A DNA stretch of 64,000 nucleotides, taken from the NCBI RefSeq assembly GCF_009870785.1, contig NZ_WTWX01000016.1, forward strand, positions 1 through 64,000. The letters run 5' to 3'. Origin of the DNA: Paenibacillus sp. An7 (GTDB lineage: Bacteria > Bacillota > Bacilli > Paenibacillales > Paenibacillaceae). A program made the translations under genes and the position numbers. Shown here one piece after another: positions 44,793 through 54,445 of this stretch; position 1 is the first letter of the stretch; each line of letters starts with the position of its first letter. The notes below the pieces were generated by a model. The model did no database searches, had not been told where the DNA came from, and worked only from the letters and a program-made list of their open reading frames with translations.

Positions 44793-44827
44793 AAAGAAAC
44801 AGCCCTTCAGCGGTCGTTTCTTTTTTG
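44793..44827 (+). terminator. Terminator after the DUF3891 gene
   Basis: AAGAAAC pairs with GTTTCTT around an imperfect inner stem, followed by T-rich sequence. Confidence 0.75.
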
Positions 44828-44930
44828 TTTGTTAATTTTTTTCTTTCTCCGAAATGGAAGGCGGATCAAATCAGTGTTATAATGAATCAAGAATTTTGTA
44901 AAATAGAAATCAATTTTGATAAATGGGGTC

Positions 44931-46820
44931 ATGATTTTGAAAAAAACGATGAAGGGGCTTCAGGGGTCCTTATTTGTTGTTGTATTTGTTTTACTTTTGG
45001 CAAAGTTTGCCTTATTCCGTTTCTTCGTTTTTAGAGATTTATCACTGGACCGTTTAGGTGCAGATGCCCTAGCGATTCTCGTTATTCTAAGCCTATGGGA
45101 ACTGATTAGTCCGCGCAAATGGAAAGGCAGTGCTTATTTCGTACTAAATACACTCTTTTCTCTCATTTTGTTCGCAGCAACGCTGTATAACGTGCAGTTT
45201 GGCTCTATACCTACTTACACAACGCTACTCAGCTTGAATCAGATTCCGCAAGTAGCAGGAAGTATTGGTATGCTCATTAAACCGATCCATTTCTTATTTT
45301 TCGCTGATGTAATCTTAATGGCAATTTGGTGGTTCTACCAACGCATGCAAGGCAAACGCCGATTGTATACGAAACAGCTTTCCCGGATCTCTATAGTTGC
45401 GGTCGGAGCCATTTGTGTTATTCTCTCCGGTTTAACGATTGCGAAAGATGGTACGATCGAGAATGAAACCGTTCGTGCAGATGAACTGGGATTTCTGAAT
45501 TATCAGATTGCTGCCGCGATTCATGCGAAAGCAGAGAATAAGGCAATCGCTGCTGGGAATCTGGAAGAGACCATTAAGAAAGTTAATGATCTGAAGTCAT
45601 CTTATCCTTATCAGACCTCGGAGAAGGATCCTGATGTGAAACCAGAAGGATATGGAGCGATGAAAGGTAAAAATGTCATTGTCGTGCAGCTTGAATCTTT
45701 CCAGCGTTTCCCGATCGGGCAATCGGTAGAAGGTCAAGAAGTTACACCGGTTCTGAATGAACTTGTAAAAGATAGTCTTTATTTCACAAATGTCTTCCAG
45801 CAGATTGGGCAAGGAAATACTTCGGATGCTGAATTTATCTCAAATACATCGATTTATCCGCTTGGCACGATTGCCATGTCTACCGGGTATGGAGACCGCG
45901 TACTTCCGAGTCTGCCGAGACTGCTGCAAAATGAAGGATATACAGCCGAAACATTTCATGTGAATTCGGTTAGCTTCTGGGATCGAATTAAGATGTATCC
46001 TGCACTGCATTTTGATCAGTATTTTGATAAGCCCTATTACAATAATGATGATTATAATGAAATGGGAGCTTCCGATGAAGAACTATTCCGTGTTGGAGTT
46101 GAAAAACTGGCAGAGTTAAAAGCACAGAACAAACCTTTTTACGCTCAGTTTGTAACGGCTTCGAGCCATTCTCCATTCAAAGTGAAACCGGAATTTGTGA
46201 AGTGGAATACTCCTGCTTCTATCGAAGGAACAGCGCTTGGGGAATATTTGACTTCACTGAATTATGCGGATTATGCGCTTGGAACGTTGATCGATGGTCT
46301 AAAAGAACAAGGATTATGGGATGAAACAGTGCTTGTTGTATATGGTGACCATTTCGGATTACAGAATCAAAGTACTTCCCCAGAAGAAGTCGAAGCAGCA
46401 CTTGGTATTCCGTATCATGAACAGGTAAGCAGGTTTAATATTCCTCTAATCATTCATGTGCCAGGGATGGAAGGGCAAGAAATTGAGACGGTCGGCGGAC
46501 AGATGGATATTCTGCCTACGGTCAGCAATCTGCTCGGTATTTCACTTGAGGACACGAAGTTTACTGCATTCGGTCAGGATCTGCTGAATGTGGATCAAAA
46601 TGTGATTGGAATGCGATATTACTTGCCAACGGGTTCTTTCTTCAATAATGATATTATGTTTGTTCCAGGTACTGGGTTTGAGGACGGAACTGCTATTTCA
46701 CTTGAAACCCTGACTCCTGTGGAAGACTTTGAAAAATATAAGTCAGACTATGATTACATTATGCAGCTCATGAAGTTGTCTGATGAATATGTGAAGCTGC
46801 TTCCAAAACGCGGATTATAA
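44931..46820 (+). CDS. LTA synthase family membrane sulfatase (paralogue 2)
   Basis: About 630 residues. Five hydrophobic helices (to about 185) precede an extracellular sulfatase domain. The catalytic threonine is Thr297 in QGNTSDAEF, with QLESFQRF, ASSHSPFK and YGDHFGLQ at the other active-site positions. The start is uncertain: the ATG at 44931 and the TTG at 44937 both lie near a weak GGGG, and 44937 has the better spacing. It has the same domain order as the gene at 16782 but many differences, so the two probably have distinct roles in LTA synthesis or priming. Confidence 0.9.
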   Translation: MILKKTMKGLQGSLFVVVFVLLLAKFALFRFFVFRDLSLDRLGADALAILVILSLWELISPRKWKGSAYFVLNTLFSLILFAATLYNVQFGSIPTYTTLLSLNQIPQVAGSIGMLIKPIHFLFFADVILMAIWWFYQRMQGKRRLYTKQLSRISIVAVGAICVILSGLTIAKDGTIENETVRADELGFLNYQIAAAIHAKAENKAIAAGNLEETIKKVNDLKSSYPYQTSEKDPDVKPEGYGAMKGKNVIVVQLESFQRFPIGQSVEGQEVTPVLNELVKDSLYFTNVFQQIGQGNTSDAEFISNTSIYPLGTIAMSTGYGDRVLPSLPRLLQNEGYTAETFHVNSVSFWDRIKMYPALHFDQYFDKPYYNNDDYNEMGASDEELFRVGVEKLAELKAQNKPFYAQFVTASSHSPFKVKPEFVKWNTPASIEGTALGEYLTSLNYADYALGTLIDGLKEQGLWDETVLVVYGDHFGLQNQSTSPEEVEAALGIPYHEQVSRFNIPLIIHVPGMEGQEIETVGGQMDILPTVSNLLGISLEDTKFTAFGQDLLNVDQNVIGMRYYLPTGSFFNNDIMFVPGTGFEDGTAISLETLTPVEDFEKYKSDYDYIMQLMKLSDEYVKLLPKRGL

Positions 46821-46832
46821 AAATAGAATCGC

Positions 46833-46864
46833 AAAGGCACCGTATGATGATACGGTGCCTTTTG
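46833..46864 (+). terminator. Terminator of LTA synthase paralogue 2
   Basis: A perfect 13-bp stem, 46833-46845 with 46850-46862, and a GATG loop, then a short T-run. Confidence 0.85.
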
Positions 46865-46898
46865 GCAGGAAAAATGAAAGACAAGAGGAGAAGAACTG

Positions 46899-47369
46899 AT
46901 GATCAAAAATGAAAAGATAAAAGCATCAGAAGTACATGTGACAGGTCTAGCTGGAGAAGATTTCGGACTTATGTCTACATCAGAAGCGTTGAAGCTAGCA
47001 AAGGAGTTAAAAGTGGACTTAGTATGCACCTCACTCATGACAAGTCCGCCGCCTTGTAAACTGATTGGGGCGGGTGCAGCGAAACAGGAAGCACTTGCTG
47101 ACAAACGTAAGGACAGAGCGCCAAAGACGAAGGAGATCAGGCTGACACCTCATATTGAGGAGCATGATTATGATACCAAAAGAACACAGATGGAGCGGAT
47201 TCTAAAAACCGGTGATATTGTAAAGCTGGTTGTGAAGATTCAAGGAAAGCAAGGAGAGGCAGCTAAGAAATTACTTGAAGACTTCATTCGGGATTTAAAA
47301 CCATTCGGGAAACCAAGTACAGGAATCCAGCTTAGCGGTAAACAGGCAGTTGTGGAATTACATCCTTAA
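46899..47369 (+). CDS. Translation initiation factor IF-3 paralogue
   Basis: 156 residues with both IF-3 lobes. The N-domain (about 1-75) starts MIKNEKIKASEVHVTGLAGE and includes LMSTSEALKLAKELKVDLVC. A lysine-rich linker follows (KQEALADKRKDRAPKTK). The C-domain has KEIRLTPHIEEHDYDTKRTQ (about 92-111), close to the canonical IF-3 segment. Elsewhere it diverges: PPPCKLIGAG replaces the usual PPV...DYGK stretch, and the C-terminus ends QLSGKQAVVELHP. It has AGAGGAG and an ATG start, and rpmI and rplT are absent. Probably a second IF-3-like protein. Confidence 0.85.
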   Translation: MIKNEKIKASEVHVTGLAGEDFGLMSTSEALKLAKELKVDLVCTSLMTSPPPCKLIGAGAAKQEALADKRKDRAPKTKEIRLTPHIEEHDYDTKRTQMERILKTGDIVKLVVKIQGKQGEAAKKLLEDFIRDLKPFGKPSTGIQLSGKQAVVELHP

Positions 47370-47503
47370 AAAAATGTTGTTAAATTCAAGGTAGAGTTAT
47401 TGGAATACAGATGATTTAACGCTATAATCTTAAAAGGACTTACATCCTTAACGGATGATCTAAAATATGAACTTACTCTAACAATTATCGGAGGTTACTT
47501 TTC

Positions 47504-48430
47504 ATGGAGAAAACTTTAATCTTTGGCCACAAAAATCCCGACACGGATACGATCTGCTCTGCACTCGCATATGCTGATCTGAAAAACAAACTGGGCTTAG
47601 AAGCAGAGGCGGTACGTCTTGGCGAGGTGAACGGCGAAACTCAGTATGCTCTTGATTACTTTGGCGTTGTTGCACCGCGTCTAGTAGAGACTGTTGCGAA
47701 TGAAGTAAACAAAGTTATTTTGGTAGACCATAATGAACGTCAGCAAAGTGTAAGTGATATTGATCAAGTACAAGTTACTGAAGTTATTGATCATCATCGT
47801 ATTGCAAATTTTGAGACAAGCCAGCCGTTATACTATCGTGCGGAGCCTGTGGGCTGCACAGCAACCATACTTAATAAATTGTATAAAGAAAATAATGTGG
47901 AGATTTCAAAGCCCATTGCTGGTTTGATGTTGTCTGCTATTATTTCAGATTCACTTTTGTTTAAATCTCCTACATGCACAGATCAAGATGTAGCTGCTGC
48001 AGAAGAACTCGCTGCAATTGCTGGCGTAGACGCTAAAGTATATGGTCTGGACATGCTAAAAGCAGGTGCTGATCTGAGCAAAAAATCAATTCCTCAACTG
48101 CTGACACTCGATGCAAAAGAGTTCCAAATGGGCAGCTCCAAAGTGGAAATTGCACAAGTGAATACAGTAGACGTTAATGATGTGCTTGCAAAACAAGAGG
48201 AACTGGAAGCAGCCATTTCAGCTAATGTTCAAGAGAAAAAATTAGATTTGTTCCTTTTCGTAATTACGGATATTCTGAATAATGATTCCGTTGCTCTTGC
48301 AATCGGTGAAAAAGCAGAAGCTGTAGAACGTGCTTATGGTGTACAACTTATTGAGAACAAGGCATTACTCAAAGGTGTAGTATCTCGTAAATCTCAAATT
48401 GTTCCTGTTCTTACAGAAGCATTAGCATAA
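47504..48430 (+). CDS. ppaC: Manganese-dependent inorganic pyrophosphatase
   Basis: 308 residues, DHH/DHHA2 family II pyrophosphatase. Metal ligands are seen in [15 protein letters not shown] (His9, Asp13, Asp15), VDHNERQQS (Asp about 75) and [10 protein letters not shown] (the DHH motif, about 96-98). [10 protein letters not shown] at the C-terminus carries the substrate-binding RKxQ stretch. It hydrolyses pyrophosphate in the cytoplasm. It is monocistronic with a GGAGG ribosome binding site. Confidence 0.95.
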   Translation: MEKTLIFGHKNPDTDTICSALAYADLKNKLGLEAEAVRLGEVNGETQYALDYFGVVAPRLVETVANEVNKVILVDHNERQQSVSDIDQVQVTEVIDHHRIANFETSQPLYYRAEPVGCTATILNKLYKENNVEISKPIAGLMLSAIISDSLLFKSPTCTDQDVAAAEELAAIAGVDAKVYGLDMLKAGADLSKKSIPQLLTLDAKEFQMGSSKVEIAQVNTVDVNDVLAKQEELEAAISANVQEKKLDLFLFVITDILNNDSVALAIGEKAEAVERAYGVQLIENKALLKGVVSRKSQIVPVLTEALA

Positions 48431-48443
48431 CACTTGAAAATAC

Positions 48444-48477
48444 ACAAAACCCTCTGACAGCTGTCAGAGGGTTTTGT
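48444..48477. terminator. Perfect 34-base palindrome, bidirectional terminator
   Basis: The arms 48444-48460 and 48461-48477 are exactly complementary with no unpaired centre. AAAACCC and GGGTTTT give T-runs in both directions for the convergent ppaC and CNNM-type genes. Confidence 0.85.
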
Positions 48478-48491
48478 TATGTCTACTCTAT

Positions 48492-49835
48492 TTAGAACGA
48501 AACCGTAGGTTCATGTTCCATGCTATTCTCCGTAATTTCTGGTGCTTTCTTAAACTCGACTTTCTTCACTCGGTTGCGTCCTACTTCTTTGACGGTAAAG
48601 AGGAGACCTTGATGAAGATGCGTTAGACCTGGTTTTGGGTTAAGCAAGATGGTATACAACCATCCACCAATCGTATCCGCAGTTTCCAAATCGAAATGTA
48701 TTCCCGTCATATCTGCGATTTGATCAAGCTGAATTTTTCCATCTACGATGTAGTGAAGCTCTCCAAGTTGTTCAATTTCCTTGCGTTCTTCAGAGTCAAA
48801 TTCATCTCGAATTTCGCCGACGATCTCTTCGAGAATATCTTCGATAGTGACAAGCCCGGCTGTTCCACCAAATTCATCTACTAAAACAGCGAGATGGACT
48901 TGTTCTTTCTGCATGCGTTTTAACAGATCATTAACCGCTGTAGCTTCAGATACGGTAAGAACAGGATGCATAAACTGTTTGAGATCAAGACTTTTACCTT
49001 CCTCATAATTAAGGAACATTTGCTTCGTATTAATCATTCCTATAATCTGATCTTTGCCTTGATCGGCAACAGGAAAGCGTGTGTATTGTTCTCTACGGAT
49101 AATTTCCATGTTCTGATCAAACGTATTATTCGTATATAGACAAACCATATCGGTACGAGGGATCATAATTTCTTTTGCTAATAATTCGTCAAAAGCGAAA
49201 ATACGATTTACATATCCGTATTCTGTATTATTAATTTTCCCGCTTTGATAGCTCTCAGATAAAATAATTTGTATCTCTTCTTCAGAGTGAGCATCTTCAT
49301 GTTCACTTGCTGGTTTCAATCCGAAAATTCGAACCAAGCCATTGGCCGATCCGTTTAAAAGCCATATAAAAGGATACATGATTTTATAGAACAACATAAT
49401 GGGTCTTGCAACCAGGAAGGTCACAGTTTCTGCTTTCTGAATAGCCATTGTTTTCGGAGCGAGTTCACCCACAACGACGTGCAAGAAGGTAACGATAGTA
49501 AAGGCAGTAATGAAGGAAACGATGTGGCCAATTTCTGCAGCGATGCCGAATCGTTCAAACAACGGTTCAACCATTCTTGCTACAGTAGGCTCACCGAGCC
49601 ATCCAAGTCCTAGAGCTGTTATCGTAATACCAAGCTGACACGCAGACAAGTATCCATCCAGATTGGATGTCACTTTCTGTACGGCAAGTGCACCTCTGCG
49701 TCCTTCCAGTACTAATTGATCAATTCGGCTCGGTCGCAACTTAATAATGGCAAATTCAGTAGCTACGAAGAAAGCCGTAAGTGCAATTAATACAACAAAC
49801 AAAAACAAATTCAGTCCTAGTCCTATGTCATCCAT
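48492..49835 (-). CDS. CNNM/HlyC-CorC family membrane protein
   Basis: 447 residues. The DUF21 membrane domain (about 1-190, four helices; GELAPKTMAIQKAE is its hallmark) is followed by a CBS pair (about 205-335; IPRTDMVCLY and LVDEFGGTAGLVTIEDILEE) and a CorC_HlyC domain (about 350-430). Such proteins (YhdP, YqhB, MpfA types) take part in magnesium efflux or homeostasis; the old name hemolysin is misleading. No neighbouring gene hints at regulation. Confidence 0.92.
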   Translation of the reverse strand: MDDIGLGLNLFLFVVLIALTAFFVATEFAIIKLRPSRIDQLVLEGRRGALAVQKVTSNLDGYLSACQLGITITALGLGWLGEPTVARMVEPLFERFGIAAEIGHIVSFITAFTIVTFLHVVVGELAPKTMAIQKAETVTFLVARPIMLFYKIMYPFIWLLNGSANGLVRIFGLKPASEHEDAHSEEEIQIILSESYQSGKINNTEYGYVNRIFAFDELLAKEIMIPRTDMVCLYTNNTFDQNMEIIRREQYTRFPVADQGKDQIIGMINTKQMFLNYEEGKSLDLKQFMHPVLTVSEATAVNDLLKRMQKEQVHLAVLVDEFGGTAGLVTIEDILEEIVGEIRDEFDSEERKEIEQLGELHYIVDGKIQLDQIADMTGIHFDLETADTIGGWLYTILLNPKPGLTHLHQGLLFTVKEVGRNRVKKVEFKKAPEITENSMEHEPTVSF

Positions 49836-49880
49836 TAGACATCTTCACAATCCTTTATAATAAATTTTAGGTTCATATGA

Positions 49881-50060
49881 ACTAGTATACAGAACTTATC
49901 ATAGGGAGAGCAATGGTCAATATCGTCTTGTTTAGCTGATTTATGGCGTTTTAGGTCAAAATTGTTTAACAATATACACTTTTGCGCTCGCTTGCACACC
50001 TTTACAAGGGATAGCGGGTCACGTAATATTAGTCCATATGATTTAATAGGACTAGTATAC
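49881..50060. promoter_or_regulatory. Divergent promoter region with repeated ACTAGTATAC
   Basis: The ten-base word ACTAGTATAC occurs at 49881-49890 and 50051-50060. Read on the minus strand, the first gives a TATACT box for the CNNM gene; read on the plus strand, the second gives TATACA for the DUF1836 gene. They are more likely two -10 regions than a regulator pair. Confidence 0.35.
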
Positions 50061-50082
50061 AATAATATAGGAGGTCCGTGAG

Positions 50083-50817
50083 ATGACAGAGTTATTCACC
50101 CTTACTCGCAGCGAAATGGCACAACTGCTGCTGTCCATCGAAGGACACCATAAGATAACACCGCTCGAACTGCTGCAGAAAGCATGGACGGAGCACCATA
50201 GATCTGACGTCGATCAGGGAAACACCTATGCAGCCTTCTTATCTACTTCGCTTCCTCCCATCTTAGAGAAATTAATTAAAGGCAATCGAACGGCTGGTTT
50301 CTCCCTGCAAGAGATTGCGTCACTCGCACAAATGATTGAATATTCAAATACATCCCTTACTTCAATGCAAAATTGGGTGAAGCGGGATTTCAAAGAATAT
50401 TTTGTTTCACCGAAGATCGGGAAAAAATATTCCATTCATCAAGCAGCACTTCTTTTTATTATAGATGATTTAAAAGCACTTCTTGACTTCGATTCTATCC
50501 GTAATCTGTTCAAAGGAATTTTTATCGATCCAGTGCGTGATGATGATGATTTATTAAATCCGCTGATCTTATATAATACGTATGCAGACCTGTTTGAACA
50601 GTTAGACTGTGAGAAAGAGCGTCTTATTCACACGGATAGGGAGACAGAGTCGCAGGTACTGTCAGCAGTGGACAAGATGGTACAATCCTTCTCTTATTTA
50701 ACGGAAAGACAGCACCTTATTGTGAGAAATATTATATTTATTGCCATCTTATCGGTACAAACGACGTATCTGCACTCCCTTTCAAAACGATATTTAAATG
50801 CAACCTTATTTCTATAA
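50083..50817 (+). CDS. DUF1836 domain-containing protein
   Basis: 244 residues. The DUF1836 region (about 85-190) contains MIEYSNTSLTSMQNWVKRDF and IGKKYSIHQAALLFIIDDLK, which looks like a MerR-like helix-turn-helix core. A moderately hydrophobic helix lies near the C-terminus (IVRNIIFIAILSVQ), too short and charged at its edges to be called a membrane span with confidence. GGAGGTC precedes the ATG. The family's role is not known; a DNA-binding regulator is plausible. Confidence 0.82.
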   Translation: MTELFTLTRSEMAQLLLSIEGHHKITPLELLQKAWTEHHRSDVDQGNTYAAFLSTSLPPILEKLIKGNRTAGFSLQEIASLAQMIEYSNTSLTSMQNWVKRDFKEYFVSPKIGKKYSIHQAALLFIIDDLKALLDFDSIRNLFKGIFIDPVRDDDDLLNPLILYNTYADLFEQLDCEKERLIHTDRETESQVLSAVDKMVQSFSYLTERQHLIVRNIIFIAILSVQTTYLHSLSKRYLNATLFL

Positions 50818-50831
50818 TGTTATAAATCCTG

Positions 50832-50884
50832 AACTGCACCTCCAGTTGTTAGACACAATCTAGTAACTGGAGGTGCAGTTTTAC
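50832..50884 (+). terminator. Terminator after the DUF1836 gene
   Basis: A perfect 16-bp stem, 50832-50847 with 50865-50880. The T-run after it is short. Confidence 0.75.
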
Positions 50885-51008
50885 ATATGCAAAAAGAGTA
50901 AGAAGGATAAATTAAAAAAGATGAATCTTTTGTAACCTTAGTTTGGAGTAAGGCAAAAAGAGGTAACTATTAAAGTAGATACAATTGGTAGGTGAAGGAG
51001 GCGGCCAC

Positions 51009-52883
51009 ATGTCAGGGCCTTTAACAGACAGTAAAGTCTGGAAGAGCATCTTTCAGAATGCACCCATTCCGATGGCCATGGTTGTTGGTGATAAGGGAAT
51101 CATATGTAAAGTGAATAAAGCGTTTGAGAAATGGACTGAACAGTGTTCAGATGAACTGCTCTCTAAATCTTTTATACATATAGTAGGTTTACAAGACGTA
51201 GAACATATTAATTTTAAGCAGATTGCTTATGAATTGGAGACAGGCAGCGAGGATTCGGTTCATTACAAAGTTCTACTAAACAAGGAGCGTATCAAGTCAC
51301 AAGAAGTACAGCTTCACTTCTCGCTGCTAGAAGATTCAGAACAGGAAGACCATTGTTTTATTGTTCAGGCAGTTAATCCAATTAAAGACTTGGCAGCGGA
51401 AAGAGAATGGGAAGAATCTAAATCTCTATTTAAATATAATCCATTAGGTGTAGCTTCTATGGATCTAAGCGGCCATTTACTGCGGGTAAATGAAGGGCAG
51501 TGTAAGATAACAGGTCATACAGAAGAAGAGCTTCTTATGGACCGATACACTCATCTAATTCATCCCGATTATATAGCGAAGACCAATTATCACTTTTCTA
51601 TGGCTTCCAAAGGGATTCCGCAATCGTACCATATACATATGCTTCATAAAGAGGGTCATTCCATTGAAGTAAATGTAATCAATGTTCCTACGATTTTGAA
51701 CGGTAAGGTGGTAGGTGTTTACGGTATTACTAGCGACATAACAGATAGCAGACGATATCTTCAGGAAATTGAGAATCTCAGCAACCAACTTGAACTTATT
51801 TTCAATGCAGTCGATGAATGTATATTTGGTGTAGATCATGCAGGTCATCTGACTTATTTGAATAAAAAAGGAGCTGAGTTGCTCGGCATATATCAAGAGG
51901 AAGCAATCGGACTTAAACTGACGAATCACTTTTTGCAATTTAATGAGAACCATTATCCATACGCACCACAAAAGATGCCAATATATCAAAGCATTCTGTC
52001 TGGGGAGAGTCACTGTGTGAAAGAAGAGATCTTTGGGCGCAAAGATGGAAGTACATTTATTGCCGAGTATCAAGTTACTCCGCTAATCGATCAGGGTGAA
52101 CGTAAAGGTGCAGTAGTGGTGATTAGAGATATTACTTCGATTAAAGAGATTATGAAGGCAAAAGAAGAAGCGATTCATGCAGACCGGGCTAAATCCGAAT
52201 TTCTTGCGATGATGAGTCACGAACTGCGGACGCCGATGAACGGGATCGTGGGGATGACTTCATTATTAATGGATACAGACCTTGATGAGGAGCAGAAGTC
52301 ATATACAGAGATTATAGCGAACAGCAGCAATACACTCATGCAAATGTTTGGAGAACTGCTTGATTTTAGTAAAATTGAAGCCGGAAAAATAGAAGTTGTG
52401 CATGAGCCATTCTCCTTAATTGAAGCACTTCATGAGGTGCATGATTTATTTATCGCTTCAGCAGAAGAAAAAGGGATTCGGCTTATTCTGAATTATGATG
52501 AGAATATTCCAGAAACCTTCTTAGGTGATGAAACGAAGATCAAGCAAATTTTAATTAACCTCATCAGTAATGGAATTAAATTTACGAATGATGGTGAAGT
52601 AGTTATACAAATTGAACAGATGAACACACATCTCGCACATCGAAAACTCCTCGTATTTCAGATCCAAGATACGGGTATTGGAATTCCACTTCATAAACAG
52701 AATGAATTGTTTCAATCATTCTCGCAGTTAGATACTTCCATTAATCGAAAATACGGTGGAACTGGTCTTGGACTAGCCATTTCAAAACGTTTGGTTGAAG
52801 TTATGGGGGGCAGTATCAGCGTCAGCAGTGATGAAGGGAAGGGAGCAACCTTTCAATTTTTACTGGAGCTGGATGCCGTATGA
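51009..52883 (+). CDS. Soluble PAS-domain sensor histidine kinase
   Basis: 624 residues. Three PAS-like domains (about 10-120, 130-250 and 255-380; the second and third show [17 protein letters not shown] and [19 protein letters not shown]) precede HisKA with His404 in [12 protein letters not shown] and HATPase_c with [18 protein letters not shown] and [15 protein letters not shown]. No membrane helix is present, so it senses a cytoplasmic signal. The start at 51009 has GGAGG eight bases upstream. No response regulator lies beside it and no receiver domain is fused. Confidence 0.9.
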   Translation: MSGPLTDSKVWKSIFQNAPIPMAMVVGDKGIICKVNKAFEKWTEQCSDELLSKSFIHIVGLQDVEHINFKQIAYELETGSEDSVHYKVLLNKERIKSQEVQLHFSLLEDSEQEDHCFIVQAVNPIKDLAAEREWEESKSLFKYNPLGVASMDLSGHLLRVNEGQCKITGHTEEELLMDRYTHLIHPDYIAKTNYHFSMASKGIPQSYHIHMLHKEGHSIEVNVINVPTILNGKVVGVYGITSDITDSRRYLQEIENLSNQLELIFNAVDECIFGVDHAGHLTYLNKKGAELLGIYQEEAIGLKLTNHFLQFNENHYPYAPQKMPIYQSILSGESHCVKEEIFGRKDGSTFIAEYQVTPLIDQGERKGAVVVIRDITSIKEIMKAKEEAIHADRAKSEFLAMMSHELRTPMNGIVGMTSLLMDTDLDEEQKSYTEIIANSSNTLMQMFGELLDFSKIEAGKIEVVHEPFSLIEALHEVHDLFIASAEEKGIRLILNYDENIPETFLGDETKIKQILINLISNGIKFTNDGEVVIQIEQMNTHLAHRKLLVFQIQDTGIGIPLHKQNELFQSFSQLDTSINRKYGGTGLGLAISKRLVEVMGGSISVSSDEGKGATFQFLLELDAV

Positions 52884-52895
52884 AAACATTAAAAA

Positions 52896-52953
52896 GGACA
52901 GTCTTGACCTTGTTCTCGGTAGAGAAAAGAAGGACTGTCCATTTCTTTTTTTA
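52896..52953 (+). terminator. Terminator of the histidine kinase gene
   Basis: GGACAGTC (52896-52903) pairs with GACTGTCC (52933-52940), then a T-run. The remaining bases to 53265 show no coding frame I can support and probably hold the glg promoter. Confidence 0.8.
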
Positions 52954-53265
52954 TTATTCGTTCCAACCGCCTATAATATTACCTCCGAATGCAAGACGAA
53001 AAGAAGGAATTTTGATGATTATAATGAAATAGAACTGTGTATACATAAATTAACAACATAGAGAGTTTTTTCTTCTAAAACACCCTTTATAAGTTTTCAC
53101 CTCTCTACTAACCATCTTCTAAGACCAACCTCCATGGTGTTACCTCAACTCTACAAGTGTTTAGCCTTCTAATGTCCAGTCACAGGCATCTTCAATATGT
53201 TATTTGCTTATTTCTACTCACTTAAGCAGCTGTTATACAATTTTACATCTTGAGGAGGCTATTTT

Positions 53266-54420
53266 ATGAACAAAAAAGAAGTGGTAGCTATGTTACTGGC
53301 CGGAGGTCAGGGTAAACGATTAAAAGGGCTGACGAAGACTTTAGCTAAGCCCGCTGTTTATTTTGGGGGAACTTACCGCATTATTGATTTTCCGCTGAGT
53401 AATTGTGCAAATTCGGGAATTGATACGGTAGGCGTATTAACACAGTTTGAGCCTTTGGTGCTCCATTCGTATGTGGGGATCGGCAGTGATTGGGATTTAA
53501 ATCGCCGAAATGGAGGTGTGTTTGTTCTTCCGCCGCATGAGAGAGAGGGGAGTAATAACTGGTACAGAGGTACAGCAGATGCCATCTATCGGAATTTGAA
53601 TTTTGTTGATCAGTTTGAACCAGAGCATGTACTGATCTTATCAGGTGATCATATCTATAAGATGAATTATGATGCCATGCTTCAGTATCACAAAAACCAA
53701 AATTCGGATTGCACAATTTCGGTCATTGATGTTCCTTTACAGGAAGCAAGCCGATTTGGCATTTTGAATACAAATAACAATTATGAGATTTATGAGTTTG
53801 AAGAGAAGCCTGAACATCCAAAGAGTACGCTGGCATCGATGGGAGTATACATGTTTAGATGGTCTGTTCTGAGACAACACCTTCTTGAAAGTGAACAAGA
53901 TCCAGACTCTACCTATGATTTCGGTCATGATATTATTCCACTTCTCCTCAAGAATGAGAAGAAGCTGTATGCTTATCCATTCAGCGGTTACTGGAAAGAT
54001 GTAGGAACGGTTAAGAGTTTATGGGAAGCAAATATGGATCTGTTAAGTGACGATCCTCCCTTGAATTTAAATGATCCACAGTGGCGTATCTATTCCCGTA
54101 ATCCGAATGAACCAGCCGGCTATATCGGTACAAAAGGAAAGGTTCGTAACAGTATCGTGAATGAAGGATGCATTGTTGAAGGCGAAGTCAGCAAATCGGT
54201 ATTATTTTATGGGGTTGAGATTGGGGAAGGAAGTGTAATTACGGATTCTGTGATTATGCCTAAAGTGAAAATAGGAAAGAATGTGAGACTTCACAGGGCG
54301 ATTGTAAGCGAAGGTACAGTTATTGAAGATTATTCTGTGGTTGGGGGTACTGGAGACCAGGAAGATGACATTTTACTAATTGATGAGACCTATAGGCAAC
54401 ATACGTATGGACTTAGCTAA
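53266..54420 (+). CDS. glgC: Glucose-1-phosphate adenylyltransferase, catalytic subunit
   Basis: 384 residues. The N-terminal nucleotidyltransferase has [20 protein letters not shown] (about 9-28), [10 protein letters not shown] and [11 protein letters not shown] (about 125-135). The C-terminal left-handed helix repeats run from about 290. It makes ADP-glucose, the glycogen precursor. The ATG follows TGAGGAGG. glgD begins 26 bases later; as in Bacillus, the pair should form a heteromeric enzyme. Confidence 0.95.
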   Translation: MNKKEVVAMLLAGGQGKRLKGLTKTLAKPAVYFGGTYRIIDFPLSNCANSGIDTVGVLTQFEPLVLHSYVGIGSDWDLNRRNGGVFVLPPHEREGSNNWYRGTADAIYRNLNFVDQFEPEHVLILSGDHIYKMNYDAMLQYHKNQNSDCTISVIDVPLQEASRFGILNTNNNYEIYEFEEKPEHPKSTLASMGVYMFRWSVLRQHLLESEQDPDSTYDFGHDIIPLLLKNEKKLYAYPFSGYWKDVGTVKSLWEANMDLLSDDPPLNLNDPQWRIYSRNPNEPAGYIGTKGKVRNSIVNEGCIVEGEVSKSVLFYGVEIGEGSVITDSVIMPKVKIGKNVRLHRAIVSEGTVIEDYSVVGGTGDQEDDILLIDETYRQHTYGLS

Positions 54421-54445
54421 ATAACAGTGAGGACGGTGACCTAGT

